A stretch of 64,000 nt of DNA, taken from contig JAYJMM010000101.1 of the NCBI GenBank assembly GCA_037349105.1, forward strand, positions 372,001 through 436,000, written 5' to 3'. The stretch comes from Limnomonas spitsbergensis. Its lineage: Eukaryota > Chlorophyta > Chlorophyceae > Chlamydomonadales. Position numbers and translations under genes: made by a program. Below, piece after piece: positions 13,201 to 22,709 of this stretch (position 1 is its first letter; the number at the start of each line of letters is the position of its first letter). The notes below the pieces were generated by a model that saw only the letters and a list, made by a program, of their open reading frames with translations, ran no database searches and was not told the DNA's origin.

Positions 13201-15519
13201 AGATGAGTCAGAGGTCTGTGAGGAAGGGTGGGAGAAGGTGTGAGGAAAGGTGTGAGAGGACAGTGTGGGAGAGGTACATTGATGGAGGTGGGACTGTGAA
13301 AGGCGGGGGGGCTGAGAGGCCATTAGAGAACAGCAAGCCAGGAGTCAGGGGTCACCATATGGGCAGGCCCGCTGAGCCCCTCCCTTACAATGGCAGGCCC
13401 AGTGGAAACCTGATCCCCCATCTGTCACATTGGTAGGACCGCTGACCTCCCTCTCTCACCTAGGGAGGCCTGCAACGGCCGATAATACTGCTACGGAAGA
13501 CGCAGCCCGCCCCCGCTGCTGAGAGTCAGCCACACCGTTGACCAATCTGAAGCCAGCAGGATGAGGGGGGAGCGTTGGAGCGCATCAGAAACATAATTGT
13601 GATGCTTGAAGCACGTTAAAAGCAGCATTCTGATGAATGAAGCGCGTTATAAACCTTGTTTCCATGGTTGACACGCGTTAGAGACAGCATTCAATTAGAG
13701 AAACGAATGACAGGCCTTGGGCCTGTCTGAAGAGACCGGGGAGAGGGGCATCTTGCAGCAAACATCATGCAGCAAAGGAAGAGAACTTTGCTCCACCGAG
13801 AATGCGACACACACAAAGCGCCACGCATCTTGCAGCAAACACAAACAGCTGCCCTCCACCAAGCATGCTCCATTGAGCATGCTCCAAAGGCGAATGCAAG
13901 GGTGAAGGAGCAGTGCATGAGTATGAGGCCTGGGGCCACAGCCGCGCCATGGCCGCCGCCGCATCATAGTAAATGTGTGGGCCCCTGCATGACAAGTTTA
14001 TAACACAGGGACAAAATGGGAAGTGCACAGATACAACATCCTCTCACTTTATTAGAGGCAGGGCGTAGCGCAGGCGCAGCGTGTACTCTGACACAGATGA
14101 GGGGCAGCTGACCCCCCCAGCCGGCTCCGTCCGGGCGTCCCTCCTCCCAGCCCGCACTCCAGCACCACCAGTATCAGCAGCGTCCACCACCGAGCTGTAC
14201 ATCGCAGTGTACCGCCCGTACATCATGTCCGCCTCGATCAGACTGGCGGTGGTCTCGACAGCGAGGGGGACCTTACCACGTACCCGCCACGCAGCAACCT
14301 GGAAGAGGTTTAGGGTTTAGGATTAAGAGTAAACTTGTCAGGTTAACAGGGAAGTGAGGGTGTTTCAAAACCTCCTCACCCCTCGGGCGTAAATACTGAA
14401 TCCATTTAAATGCGTCAAAAAGGATGGGCGAGGAATCATTGCTAAGACGCATCCCCCAAACTACTTCATTTACTGCCTCCACCAAATCCACCTAACCTGT
14501 ACATCTATGACCATGCAAGGCAGTGATTGGTTTGGGGCATGCCAGACCACCAATAGGGGGCGGCCGAGAGGCCACCACTGGGCCGGTTGGTACAAAACCA
14601 CGGCGGAACAAGCAGCCGGGCATGCTGCACCAAGACTCCCAGCAGAAGGTCGTGATGTAGCGTGCGTGTATTTGAGGAGTGAGAAAATAATGGCCATGCA
14701 TCAATATTAGGTCAATAGCGGAGCTCTCATGCAAATTATTTCCCCCATGCATCCCCAAGCACCACACCAAAATTGCTCATCAGCTAAAACATTACTTATG
14801 CACCACCTTGGAACTCCTCAGCTCATAACCTGCCCATGCAGATTCTTGTGTCTCCATGCGTCCCCAGTCTCCTCATGCGTCATGCTGTATTTCTCAAGCA
14901 AGCCCATGCATCCTCAAGACATAGTCCGGCTAGTGCCAGTGCTGAGGCCGGTGCCAGTACCAGTACCAATCCCAGTACCAGTGTCGGTGCCGATGCGGGT
15001 GTCAGTTCCAGTCCCATTTCCGGTTGTACTTCCAGTTCCAGTGCCCCTGCTGCGACCAATACATGCCCTTGTCGCGACTGATGCATGCTCTCCCATACAT
15101 TCCCGCATTCTCTTGTTTGCGACTGATGCAAACATGCCAGGCTGCCATGCACCCTCCATGCACGTGCTAGCGACCATGCACGTAGCTGCGACCATGCATG
15201 CTCTCTCACGCTTATACATTTTTGCGGCGGAGGCAAACCTGCCATGCACACCCCATGCAGGTTTTGCAACCATACAGGTGTGGAAAGCGCTACTGTGCGA
15301 CCTTTGCTACCTCACTCTCAAGTGCCTGGCCAGACGATGTATACCGGAGGTGGGTATGTCATGGTGTCTCACCCTGTCCAGGCCCTCCTGACGGCGTGAG
15401 CTGCCGCTTCTGTTGATTTTTGCTCCACATCTGCAGTCGCTGCTGTCGAGTTCATCGAAAAGCAGCGCCTTGACTTCGCTCCACTCTCGCCAGTTTACCC
15501 AGGGCACCTGTCGGCTCAT
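7288..15519 (-). CDS. LAS1: LAS1-like protein, pre-rRNA ITS2 endonuclease subunit
   Basis: Ten exons, minus strand 5' to 3': 15519-15373, 14298-14048, 13546-13460, 12929-12822, 12096-12019, 10973-10891, 10584-10339, 9961-9745, 9206-8935, 8441-7288. All junctions are GT-AG and every phase matches, giving 881 codons including the stop. Las1 is a HEPN-family nuclease that cuts ITS2 during 60S ribosome maturation, together with the kinase Grc3/NOL9. The N-terminal 200 residues carry the family pattern: WREWSEVKALLF (about 9-20), RVAAWRVRGKVPLAVE (49-64), RLRYALPLIKLVNG (about 124-137) and VDLRHDASHHELPSL (165-179). The HEPN RxxxxH residues are R168 and H173; the usual 'RHEATH' reads RHDASH. After residue 225 the protein is low-complexity (acidic, poly-Arg, poly-Ala, Gln-rich), as in other algal forms. 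The last exon is unusually long (1,154 bp). Confidence 0.9.
9660..9690 (-). repeat. Ghost copy of LAS1 exon 8 donor edge
   Basis: The exon 8 end plus donor (CTGCCCAAGTGAG on the minus strand, at 9752-9740) recurs about 70 bp into the intron at 9685-9671. Confidence 0.6.
11020..11680. repeat. Degenerate tandem repeat, ATCTCAGGGTT type
   Basis: More than 20 imperfect units of about 25-28 bp alternate AAGATCTCAGGGTT and AATATCTCAAGG. The array lies in LAS1 intron 5. Only short open frames are present. Confidence 0.85.
11800..11965 (-). repeat. Ghost-exon array, LAS1 exon 5 donor edge (2 copies)
   Basis: The real exon 5 end (LVTGLLDSC followed by GTAAGA, 12060-12013) is repeated twice further into the intron, at about 11965-11910 and 11850-11800. 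The copies keep GCTGCTGGATT and a donor-like GATCAGAT or GTAAGATC. Spacing is about 100 bp. Confidence 0.8.
12420..12775 (-). repeat. Ghost-exon array, LAS1 exon 4 donor edge
   Basis: The real exon 4 end with its donor (12869-12816) is repeated at 12775-12726 and 12685-12636. Both copies keep the GAAGCCAGTGCAGAG-like coding part and the CTCACC (reverse of GGTGAG) donor. From 12635 down to about 12420 a more decayed CCAGCT-rich tail continues the pattern. Confidence 0.85.
13330..13445 (-). repeat. Ghost-exon array, LAS1 exon 3 donor edge (about 3 copies)
   Basis: The exon 3 end with donor (13480-13450 on the plus strand: CTCTCACCTAGGGAGGCC) is echoed at about 13415-13440, 13380-13400 and 13345-13370 as TGTCACATTGGTAGGACC and similar forms. 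The units are short (33-50 bp). Confidence 0.55.
14705..15290. repeat. CATGC-rich and CAGTACC-rich repeats in LAS1 intron 1
   Basis: Many CATGCA/CATGCG words at loose spacing flank an array of GCCAGTACCAGT-like hexamers at about 14932-15055. Long open frames here (for example 220 codons on plus) are products of the repeat and not genes. Two other CATGC arrays are at 17335-18060 and 34905-35230. Confidence 0.75.
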
Positions 15520-15757
15520 ACCGATGACGGAGGGCCCTCCCGTCTCCTGCGTCCAACGTTCAGCCGTACAGTGTGGAAATAATAAAACAGGTCATAAGGA
15601 AGGAAAAATATGCATGTAGCATATGCCGTGCGGCTTGTCACTCATACGCTAGGAGTGACACCAATTGGCTCCGGAACTACGTTGCGTGCTCGTTTTCACC
15701 CGCTCGTATGATGCATCAACTAGCGCTAGCACCCCTCTGACAGGCAGCGGTTGTAGG

Positions 15758-16150
15758 TCAGTTGCTGCCTGACGCAATTTGGGATAGGCTGATCACAGCT
15801 CTAGCTCCAGCAAGGCACCTAGCAATGTAATGCACCAATAATGCACCTCTCCGGGGCCCTGCCTGACAGCGAGCTGCATGTCGGCCGCCATGGCTGCCGC
15901 CATGAGTGGGCTGCCTTGCTGTGCTGCTGGTGCACCCGCCGCGTTGTAGAAGCGAAGTACATGCTGTCACCATCTTCGCTGTAACGGCTGGATCTGCAGC
16001 ACCCTCACGATCCCCCAACTGGCAGCGGACGGAGGTAGCCCTGCAGCCTGGCGCAGATGCTGGAGGAAGCTGAACTGCATCTTGCTGTTGAGGCAATGCT
16101 GCGGCCTAAGGTGATCGGTGGCCCACACCACATCACCGTAGTCAAGGTAG
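15758..16150 (-). mobile_element. Dead LINE (non-LTR retrotransposon) fragment, RT C-terminal part
   Basis: Minus-strand translation gives LDYGDVVWATDHLRP, then FLQHLRQAAGLPPSAASW, then PLQRRW, an in-frame stop, HVLRFYNAAGA and MAADMQLAVRQGPGEVHYW. This matches the region after the reverse-transcriptase catalytic core in algal LINE ORF2 proteins (LDYG..VWA, P.S.ASW, RFYN). The catalytic YADD part is absent, and the stop inside RRW*QHVLRFYN shows it is non-functional. It lies about 240 bp upstream of the LAS1 start codon, in the same orientation. Confidence 0.75.
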
Positions 16151-16590
16151 CACGATATGGATATCAGGATATGATATGATATGATATGATATGGATATGA
16201 TATGATATGGTGTTTTGACCATATGATATTTTAAAGTCAAAAAATGTATTTAGCCTAAAAACTGCAGAATTGATAAAGCCCATGCATTTGGCGGGTGCAT
16301 TACCCTTGACCACATTCACATACATACCGTACTGACATGGCAGCATGCAGCATGCGAGCACTCCCACTCAAGGTAGCACAATATGGATATGATATAATAT
16401 GATATGAACATGATATGGTGTTTTGACCATATTATATTTTGTAGTCAAAGAATGATTTTAGCCTAAAAACTGCAGAATTTACAAATGACAAGCACATGCA
16501 TTCGGCAGGTGCACTACCCTTGACCCCATTCACGTACTTACTGACATGGCAGCATGCAGCATGCGTGCGGTCCCACTGGCCCCTACGGCC
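16143..16590. repeat. Tandem duplication, period about 226 bp, with GATAT tract
   Basis: Two copies (about 16143-16369 and 16370-16590) share a GATATGATAT tract, GTGTTTTGACCATAT, TTTAGCCTAAAAACTGCAGA and TGACATGGCAGCATGCAGCA. It adjoins the LINE fragment. Confidence 0.85.
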
Positions 16591-16624
16591 TAAGGGTCAC
16601 TATGAGTCCATGCATCCACATTTT

Positions 16625-17015
16625 CCGTAGGTTAGTGTATCCGACTGACTTAAGCACGGGCAACAGTGAACCGTCATGATACTTGAGGGGTGTGTGATAC
16701 TTAATGTTATTGTAGCTACTAGCTTAGGTATGTGCATCGGTGAACCGTCAAGATCCTTGAGGGGTGAGTAGTGCAGTAGGTTAGTGTAGCCAACTCACTT
16801 AAGCAGGTGCAGTGGTGAACCGTCAGGATCCTACAGGGGCGGGTGGTGCAGTTGGTTAGTGTAGCCGACTCGTTCTATCAGGTGCAGTTGTGAACCTTTA
16901 GGATCCAGGATCCTTGAGGGGTGAGTGGTGCAGTAGGTAAGTGTAGCCGACTGACTTGAGCAGAGGCAACGATGAACCGTCAGGGCCCATGAGGGGTGAG
17001 TTGTGCAGTGTGTAG
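16625..17015. repeat. Five-copy tandem repeat, about 75-82 bp
   Basis: Units start TTAGTGTAGCCGACT and contain GTGAACCGTCAGGATCC and GAGGGGTGAGT. Copies begin near 16630, 16712, 16783, 16856 and 16938. No associated exon was recognised. Confidence 0.85.
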
Positions 17016-17175
17016 CCGACTGTTCTCGTATGCCAGCACCCTGCTCACAACCATCTCCGCATTGAAATGTCCTACACCCCCTTTGCCACGAATCGAAGAT
17101 TGAACAATAATCCAAGCCAGCAAACGTTTGCCCCCTATCGGCCTATGTACCTGCTTATACACAGGTTTTTTCAGT

Positions 17176-18235
17176 CACACTCGTCACACGGATGTGGTCA
17201 ACGACGACCGGTTCTTTGACACCGCACAGGCGTACGTGGCTGAATTGTGCGGGCAGATGGGAGCCTTCAGGTGAGACACTTGAGAAGCAAAAGTGGACTG
17301 TCCAATGTATCGGTAGCTGGGTGTGTTTGGGGCTTTGTGCATGGAGGCCCATGGAGGCCCACAGGTCAATGGCGTCCCCCCATGCAGGCAAATGCAGGCC
17401 CCCCATGCAGGGTGATGAAGTTCTCCATGCAGGCCGATGGAGTCCCCCCATGCAGGCCCATAGAAACCCTACACAGGCCCATGTAGGCACCCCATGAGTA
17501 TCCATGGAGTCTCTCCATGCAGTCTCCCCATGCAGGCCCATAGAGACCCCCCATGCATGCCAATGGACTCGCCCCATACAGGCCGTTGGATTCCCCCCAT
17601 GCAGGCCGAAGGATTCCCCCCATGCAGGGCCATCCACGGCGTCCCCCAATGCAGGCCCATGGATCCCCCCCATGCAGGCCGAAGGAGTACCCTCGCGCAG
17701 GGCCATCCATGGTGTCCCCCAATGCAGGCCCATGGAGGCCCCCCATGCAGGTCCATGAAGGCAGAAGGCCCCCCCATGCAGGCCCATGGAGGCCTTTCAT
17801 GCAGGCCCATGGAGTCCCCCCATGCAGGCCAATGGAGGCCGCCATGCGGGCCCATGTAGGCCCCCCATGTAGGCCCCCCATGCAAGTCCATGGAGTCCCT
17901 CCATGCAGGCTGACGGAGTTCCCCATGCAGGCCCATAGAGTCCCCCATTCAGGCCCATGGAAACCCCAAACCGGCCCATGCAGACCCCCCATGCAGGCCC
18001 ATGCAGTCCCCCCCTGCACGTCCATGGGCTCTCCCCATGCAGGCCCCCCATGCAGGTATATACTTTCGCACCGGATTCTTACTGCGTGTAGGCACTCGCC
18101 TACAAGCAGGAACGTGGCAACGAGGGCTTGGATGACATGTGCAGCCGTAATTACCACATGGATGTGGACGCCAACTTTAAGTCACAGGGCCTCAAGGTCG
18201 CTTCGCCGTATGTAGAAGGTCTGCTCCGAAGGTGA
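17176..18235 (+). CDS. Two exon-like pieces of an unrecognised gene
   Basis: Piece 1 (about 17184-17273) follows a TTTTTTCAG acceptor, reads NDDRFFDTAQAYVAELCGQM and ends at a good donor, CAG/GTGAGA. Piece 2 (18092-18235) reads ALAYKQERGNEGLDDMCS, continues HMDVDANFKSQGL, and ends near a GTGATC donor or a stop at 18233. Both look coding, but their phases disagree by one base. Either an exon is missing or the gene is broken. The family is not recognised. The minisatellite at 17335-18060 fills the gap between them. Confidence 0.4.
17335..18060. repeat. CATGCAGGCCCATGGAG minisatellite
   Basis: Roughly 30 imperfect units of 20-30 bp, built on CCCCCATGCAGGCC plus CATGGAG. Both strands stay open for long stretches (up to 263 codons on minus) because the repeat lacks stops. 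These frames are not taken as genes. Confidence 0.9.
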
Positions 18236-18287
18236 TCATTGAGGTTGAGGGGGGGGATGCTCGAGGGAAATAAGGCTTGTCACGAGG

Positions 18288-18590
18288 GAGGCTGGGCTGT
18301 TGCGAGGTTGGCAGGTCTGGGTGGGGGTCGTGAGATGGGTTGAGATGTAAATTAGGAGAGATGGGCATGAGGAGGACGAGTCAGGCAGGGGGCAGGGATG
18401 TCGCGGCAGGTCAGTCGTGGAGTTCACGGCACACTGCGGCAGTTGCAAGGTTGGAAGTTTTGGGTGGGGGGGTCGTGAGAAGGGTTAAGAGCGAAATGAG
18501 AGTAGCTTGACATTAGGAAGTCAGGCAGCGGGGCAGGGATGTCACGGCAGGTCAGTCGTGGAGTTCACCGCATGCTCGCCCCTAGATGGG
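18288..18590. repeat. Tandem duplication, about 160 bp period
   Basis: Two copies share GCGAGGTTGG/GCAAGGTTGG, GGTCGTGAGA, GGGGCAGGGATGTC and CGGCAGGTCAGTCGTGGAGT. Nothing else was recognised between 18236 and 18860. Confidence 0.8.
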
Positions 18591-19039
18591 CAGCACAGCT
18601 GATTTTGCACGCTTTCCAGCCTGCTATAATTAATTTGATGCGGGGCGCGGGTGTGACTGGGTAGGTACCGAGAAGCTGCTGTGGCTGGGCGGCTGTGACA
18701 CCCCTGGTTGGCACTAGGTAGAGGGTTCAGATGGAGGTGAGAAGGGTTCCCTTCATGAAGGGGGTTGAGGCTTGAAGGTTGGGCTAATGGAATCAGGTAA
18801 CAGATACGCATAGCAGAATGGGTACGAGTAGCAGGTTTGTTCTTCATCAAATATGACCATATGAGTCATATTATATATATAGCCTCCCTCGCTCTTTCCC
18901 CCCCTCCCTCCTACTCAGCCCTCGTCCTCAGTAGTCCTTCCTTAACCACCACCCCCATGCCAAGCCCTCACACACACTGCCTCCTGCCTCGCCACCCTTT
19001 GCCCCCTTACTCTCTCCTCTCTTGCTTCAGATACCCATT

Positions 19040-19165
19040 GGTACCAACCGGATAGGCAGGCAGTACCCATGGGTACCGCACAGGCAGGCAGTACACATGT
19101 GTACCACACATGCAGGCAGTACACATGGGCACTGCACATGCATGCAGGCAATACATAGTAACATA
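19040..19165. repeat. Short tandem repeat, CAGGCAGTACACATG
   Basis: Four to five imperfect units of about 30 bp containing GCAGGCAGTACACATG or GTACCGCACAGG. Confidence 0.8.
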
Positions 19166-19245
19166 TCGGCAGTGTAGTGTCCCCCCTCACACTTACATCC
19201 TCCATCTTGCCTCCTCTCTTGCTCCAGGTGTAGCTGATGTTGCAG

Positions 19246-19816
19246 AGACTGGGTGAGGCCTGCCTGCTCAACACCTCTCAAACCAGCTCGGTCACGGCTA
19301 GTCTTCTCTTTAAGGAGTGGACTCACGCACAGGTTTCCCAAGGCTGCGGCAACAAAATCGTTGAGACAAAACCTCAACGTGACATCGTCAGCCTTCTCTG
19401 CTGATCCCCCAGTGGGATTGCTGGGAATCATGCCTTTTGAGGACGACAATCTGAATGCCTTGGTCGAAGCCAACAAGGCAATGCCTACCCCCCAGTGTCA
19501 GTATCTGCAGGCGTTGAACCAGCGGTACCCCGCCGTGGACTCGATCCTCCTCCTCCCGCATGACATCTTCTTGTTCCTTATGACTGTATCGGGGAAGAAG
19601 CTCGCCCCAAACATCAGCAAGCTGGTCACCGCGCTAGAGAACGGCGGAGCTGCTGACATCAACTTGGTGTATTTCGTGCCGGAGGACAATGCTGCCACCT
19701 TCCAGCCATACTATTATTTTTCCCGATCAGATATTCGCTTATGGTCGGGTCTAGGCAAAAACTTTCCAAGAAGACCATGCAGAAGGTTTCCCTTATTTTT
19801 GCAAAAAATTATCTAA
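19246..19816 (+). CDS. Unrecognised coding exon
   Basis: The frame is open from a TTGCAG acceptor at 19245. It reads through PVGLLGIMPFEDDNLNAL, DSILLLPHDIFLFLMTVSG and INLVYFVPEDNAATFQPYY. Composition and hydrophobic patterning look like real protein. Around 19860-19930 another frame gives LTLGVKQWVLGLVLR, so an intron or frameshift near 19720 is possible. Phase (2+1) would allow joining to the piece ending at 18231. The VYFVP and QWVLGL words faintly recall protist effector or RHS-like proteins, but this is not enough to name it. Confidence 0.45.
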
Positions 19817-19819
19817 GAT

Positions 19820-22090
19820 TCCGCATCCCTCCCAAGAATCTCAAGATGCCCTTGCGACTGTCTGACGTTGGGCGTGAAGCAGTGGGTGCTGGGCCTTGTG
19901 CTTCGGTCTGCGTGGCTATAGCACCATTTTCTTTCAGGAATCCACACATATTTGTCTGTCATTGCCCTCTTTTGCCCTCATTAGTCATATTCAACACCAC
20001 GGACTCTGTGAGCAAAACATTCATGAGTACCTACGGTATGTCAACATTGCATGATACACTTTTACGTTTCAAATTGAGGTACGCGCTATGAGATCGTCGG
20101 CCATGTAGCCGTGAAGAACCCCGGGAGTTTTAAGACTGTAGAAGAGGAGTAATAGTGTGCTTCCGACGTGCACGTCCTGTCACGTTTCACTGTATTCGAG
20201 ACAAACAGTCGGTTCGGCCAAGAGCCCGAAGCCCCAAAGTTCTATCATGTTTCCCTGTACCGTAGTTTTCGTCGGATTTGTTTTTTTCTGATTTTTTTTT
20301 ATGAATTCTGGAATTTGCTTTTCTACACGTTTTTTTTATATGGTTTTTGTACCTAAAATATTAGTCTTTACACGGTTGCTTGTATTAAGAAACGTTTTAT
20401 GGCCTTAAACTTGGTTTCCCCTGAGAAGTTCCTAATACAGGTGAGTTGGTAAGGGGACAATGTTAGATATCTCACGCGTTATAGGGTTTCATGATCCAGA
20501 GGGTCACCAGCTGAGGAATGAGGTCTAAGGAATGCGCCCGCAGATGTGCAAGGCCTGCAACTTTGTATGCTCTCAAGCTTCTAAAGTAAAATGTATTCAT
20601 TCGCCGGGAAATGTATGTCATGGAGTTAAAGCTAAATACCTACTGAAACAAGAGGCCAAAGGTACAGCAAACAGATTTCCTGAACGTCAGAATGCAGTGT
20701 CAAATAGCTAAAAATAAAATCAGCACCAACAGTCAGACATGCCAGCATGCTTGACCGTATAGTGGCACATTGCCCTTAGACGCACCAGCATGAGCAGTGC
20801 ATGACCGCCCTTTCGTGTAGCCACTGTCGGTGCATGCTCTTCCTCCTCCTCCTCATCGGTGGAGGCCCCCTCCTCCCCCTCATCAGTGGACGCCCCCTCC
20901 TGCCCCTCAGCCCCACGCAATCTTTTGGCTTGCTTTACCCTATTTTCATCGATCGGAAGGAGAGGAATCGGGGAAATAGGAAATAGACGGGGCGGGGCCG
21001 CTTGTGATCACTAAGTCTTCATCTGTACCAGAAAGCTCTTGAGCGTGATCTGCAGCCCTTTCTGTAGCATTTGCCTGAAACAATGTTAACTGCCTATTCA
21101 TCTGTGCCGGAAAGCTCTTGATCGTGATCTGCAGCCTTTTCTGTGGCATTTGCCTGAAACAATGTCAACTGCCTATTCATTTAAATGGAGATTGGTTTGC
21201 TCTGACCAGACAGGGAATGGGGACACAAATGCGACTGAAAACCCAGATGCACCCCGAAATACTATATTGACGGTTGATTTTATGAGAGTTAACAAAGCTA
21301 CAATTTAGAGATAAGCCGAACAAGGACCACGAAGAAACGAATGTGATTTTGTATGCCAGTTAACTTGGACTGAGGAGACCTTGCGGCCTGCCATTTGGCA
21401 TGTTGCCTATTGAACACCAGGATGTGTGACATGGGACATGATTCTTTGAGGAAAGACACAATACCCAAAAGCCATTCCATCTAAGACACAGCTTCTACAT
21501 GTACATTTCAATAACATTTGGCAGTGCGTGTTGCGCTTTGTATCACATATCATGGCGTAAGTAAATTGCATTCCCCTAAGGAGCATCGTGTTGGGCATGT
21601 CTGGCCTTCCATCACTCAACTTCGCAGAAGTCTAAGGTGTGGATTATGGCATGACAAGATGTTCTCACATGGAGGGAGTAGGCCGAGTGCTAAAGGATCT
21701 TTTACTGCGATAGTTGCCTCATTGCAATTTGCACCGTAATTACATTGAATTACAGTGCTTAAGGGGTATGAGTACCTATTCCAATAAAATACTGTTGGTC
21801 ATACAGATAGGTCTGGGGGGCTAACGAAATGCCAGACAATCTGAACCCCAAAGCTCTATCACTAAGCATAAAGAACGCCCAGATGAATACTGCCCAGATG
21901 AATGCTGGATGTTATAAATGACAGAAAATTCACCCCCTAAGGTATCAAATCACCGATTGAAAGTGGCATTACGGTACATAATATCATAATAATGGTGCAT
22001 ACCCGCCGGACCCTGCTGACCACTCGGCAGAGTGGAAATGGCTAAGCTCAATTCCAGCTAGTATGCACAGCCAGGACCATGGTGCAGCCA
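19820..22090. other. Interval without a recognised gene
   Basis: AT-richer DNA with T-runs (20280-20340) and short frames only. The GGAGGCCCCCTCCTCCCCCTCATC-type minisatellite at 20840-20910 encodes poly-acidic repeats on the minus strand. A clean tandem duplication is at 21015-21180. Confidence 0.5.
21015..21180. repeat. Clean 80-bp tandem duplication
   Basis: Two adjoining copies carry GAAAGCTCTTGA, GTGATCTGCAGCC and TTTGCCTGAAACAATGT, with about 90 per cent identity by eye. Confidence 0.9.
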
Positions 22091-22116
22091 TGCCTCCCTC
22101 ACATGTGAGGGAGGCA
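22091..22116. repeat. 26-bp perfect palindrome
   Basis: TGCCTCCCTCACA is followed directly by its exact reverse complement, with no spacer. It is about 30 bp from a second inverted repeat (22144-22156 with 22273-22285). Confidence 0.95.
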
Positions 22117-22143
22117 GGAACACATATCCTAGCAATCTAGACA

Positions 22144-22227
22144 GGGGGAGATATCGTGCGGCAGGTTTGATCCCTCAACCTCTGGGCACGGGTACCGCCA
22201 ACGTTGTACCGCTGGACCATTTCCCCC
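22144..22227 (-). pseudogene. tRNA-like relic or SINE head
   Basis: On the minus strand, 84 nt begin GGGGGAAATGG and end TCTCCCCC, giving a 6-bp acceptor-like pairing. An A-box-like TGGTCCAGCGG lies at about 22219-22209. A B-box-like GGATCAAACC (one change from GGTTCAAACC) lies at 22173-22164. The T-arm does not fold properly and no clear anticodon arm was found, so it is not a functional tRNA. A tRNA-derived repeat is the likely source. Confidence 0.35.
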
Positions 22228-22309
22228 ATTTACGGTTCACTGTGACAACAGAGTGAACTAACATCCAATCCCCGATATCTCCCCCACACATAATCCCCAT
22301 GAAGTTTCT

Positions 22310-22705
22310 ATACTGTCATGAAGCCTCGTCCCCATATTGTCCCACTCGCCTACTCCTACAATTATTTGATAGCTTAAACTCGACAAAATGAACGGCTGGG
22401 CAAGAGCACCATCTCTGCGCATCCAAAGAGCCACACTGCATCAATTCATGCAACTGGTTGACAACTCCAGGCTCATCAGTAATCTTGTCACACACGCTTT
22501 TCCCAACTCTTTTCCAGGAGGCCATACAGAGTGTTGACATGCGCTTCTGAGCTCGATCTCACAAAGCGACCAACCCAGTGATTGCACCAGGGTCAGCCGC
22601 AATCATAACTGACTTACCCGCTTAACACCCCAATAACCCTGCAGCGTGACTTTGAACCGTCACTGAGCTCATGCTCAACGAGGCGACCAGCACAATGATC
22701 ACGCT
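22310..22705 (-). pseudogene. Decayed armadillo-repeat units behind the ARM gene
   Basis: On the minus strand, downstream of the stop at 22710, frame-broken copies of the last ARM unit appear: SSVTVQSHAAGLL (about 22675-22630), MIAADPGAITGLVAL (about 22610-22565) and TDEPGVVNQLHELMQCGSL (about 22480-22425). Stops and shifts separate them. They are either ghost copies of the last exon or a lost C-terminal extension. Confidence 0.75.
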
Positions 22706-22709
22706 AGGC

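Noticed and set aside
13691..14028. Minus-strand RPVIRFSN reading at 13691-13720 as the missing LAS1 RFVNG block
   Set aside because: The true block (LVNGVADSQQRG, 13546-13460) fits both neighbouring phases. RFSN is followed by a stop and is coincidental.
14729..15391. 220-codon plus-strand frame with VPVPIPVPVSVPM
   Set aside because: It lies in LAS1 intron 1, antisense to exon 1, and is produced by CAGTACC/CATGC repeats.
17155..18215. Frames of 210-263 codons with HGGPAWG/CMGGLHG repeats
   Set aside because: They are translations of the CATGCAGGCC minisatellite, open on both strands.
22144..22227. Functional tRNA gene
   Set aside because: The box motifs are imperfect, the T-arm does not pair, and no anticodon arm is evident. 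Kept only as a relic.
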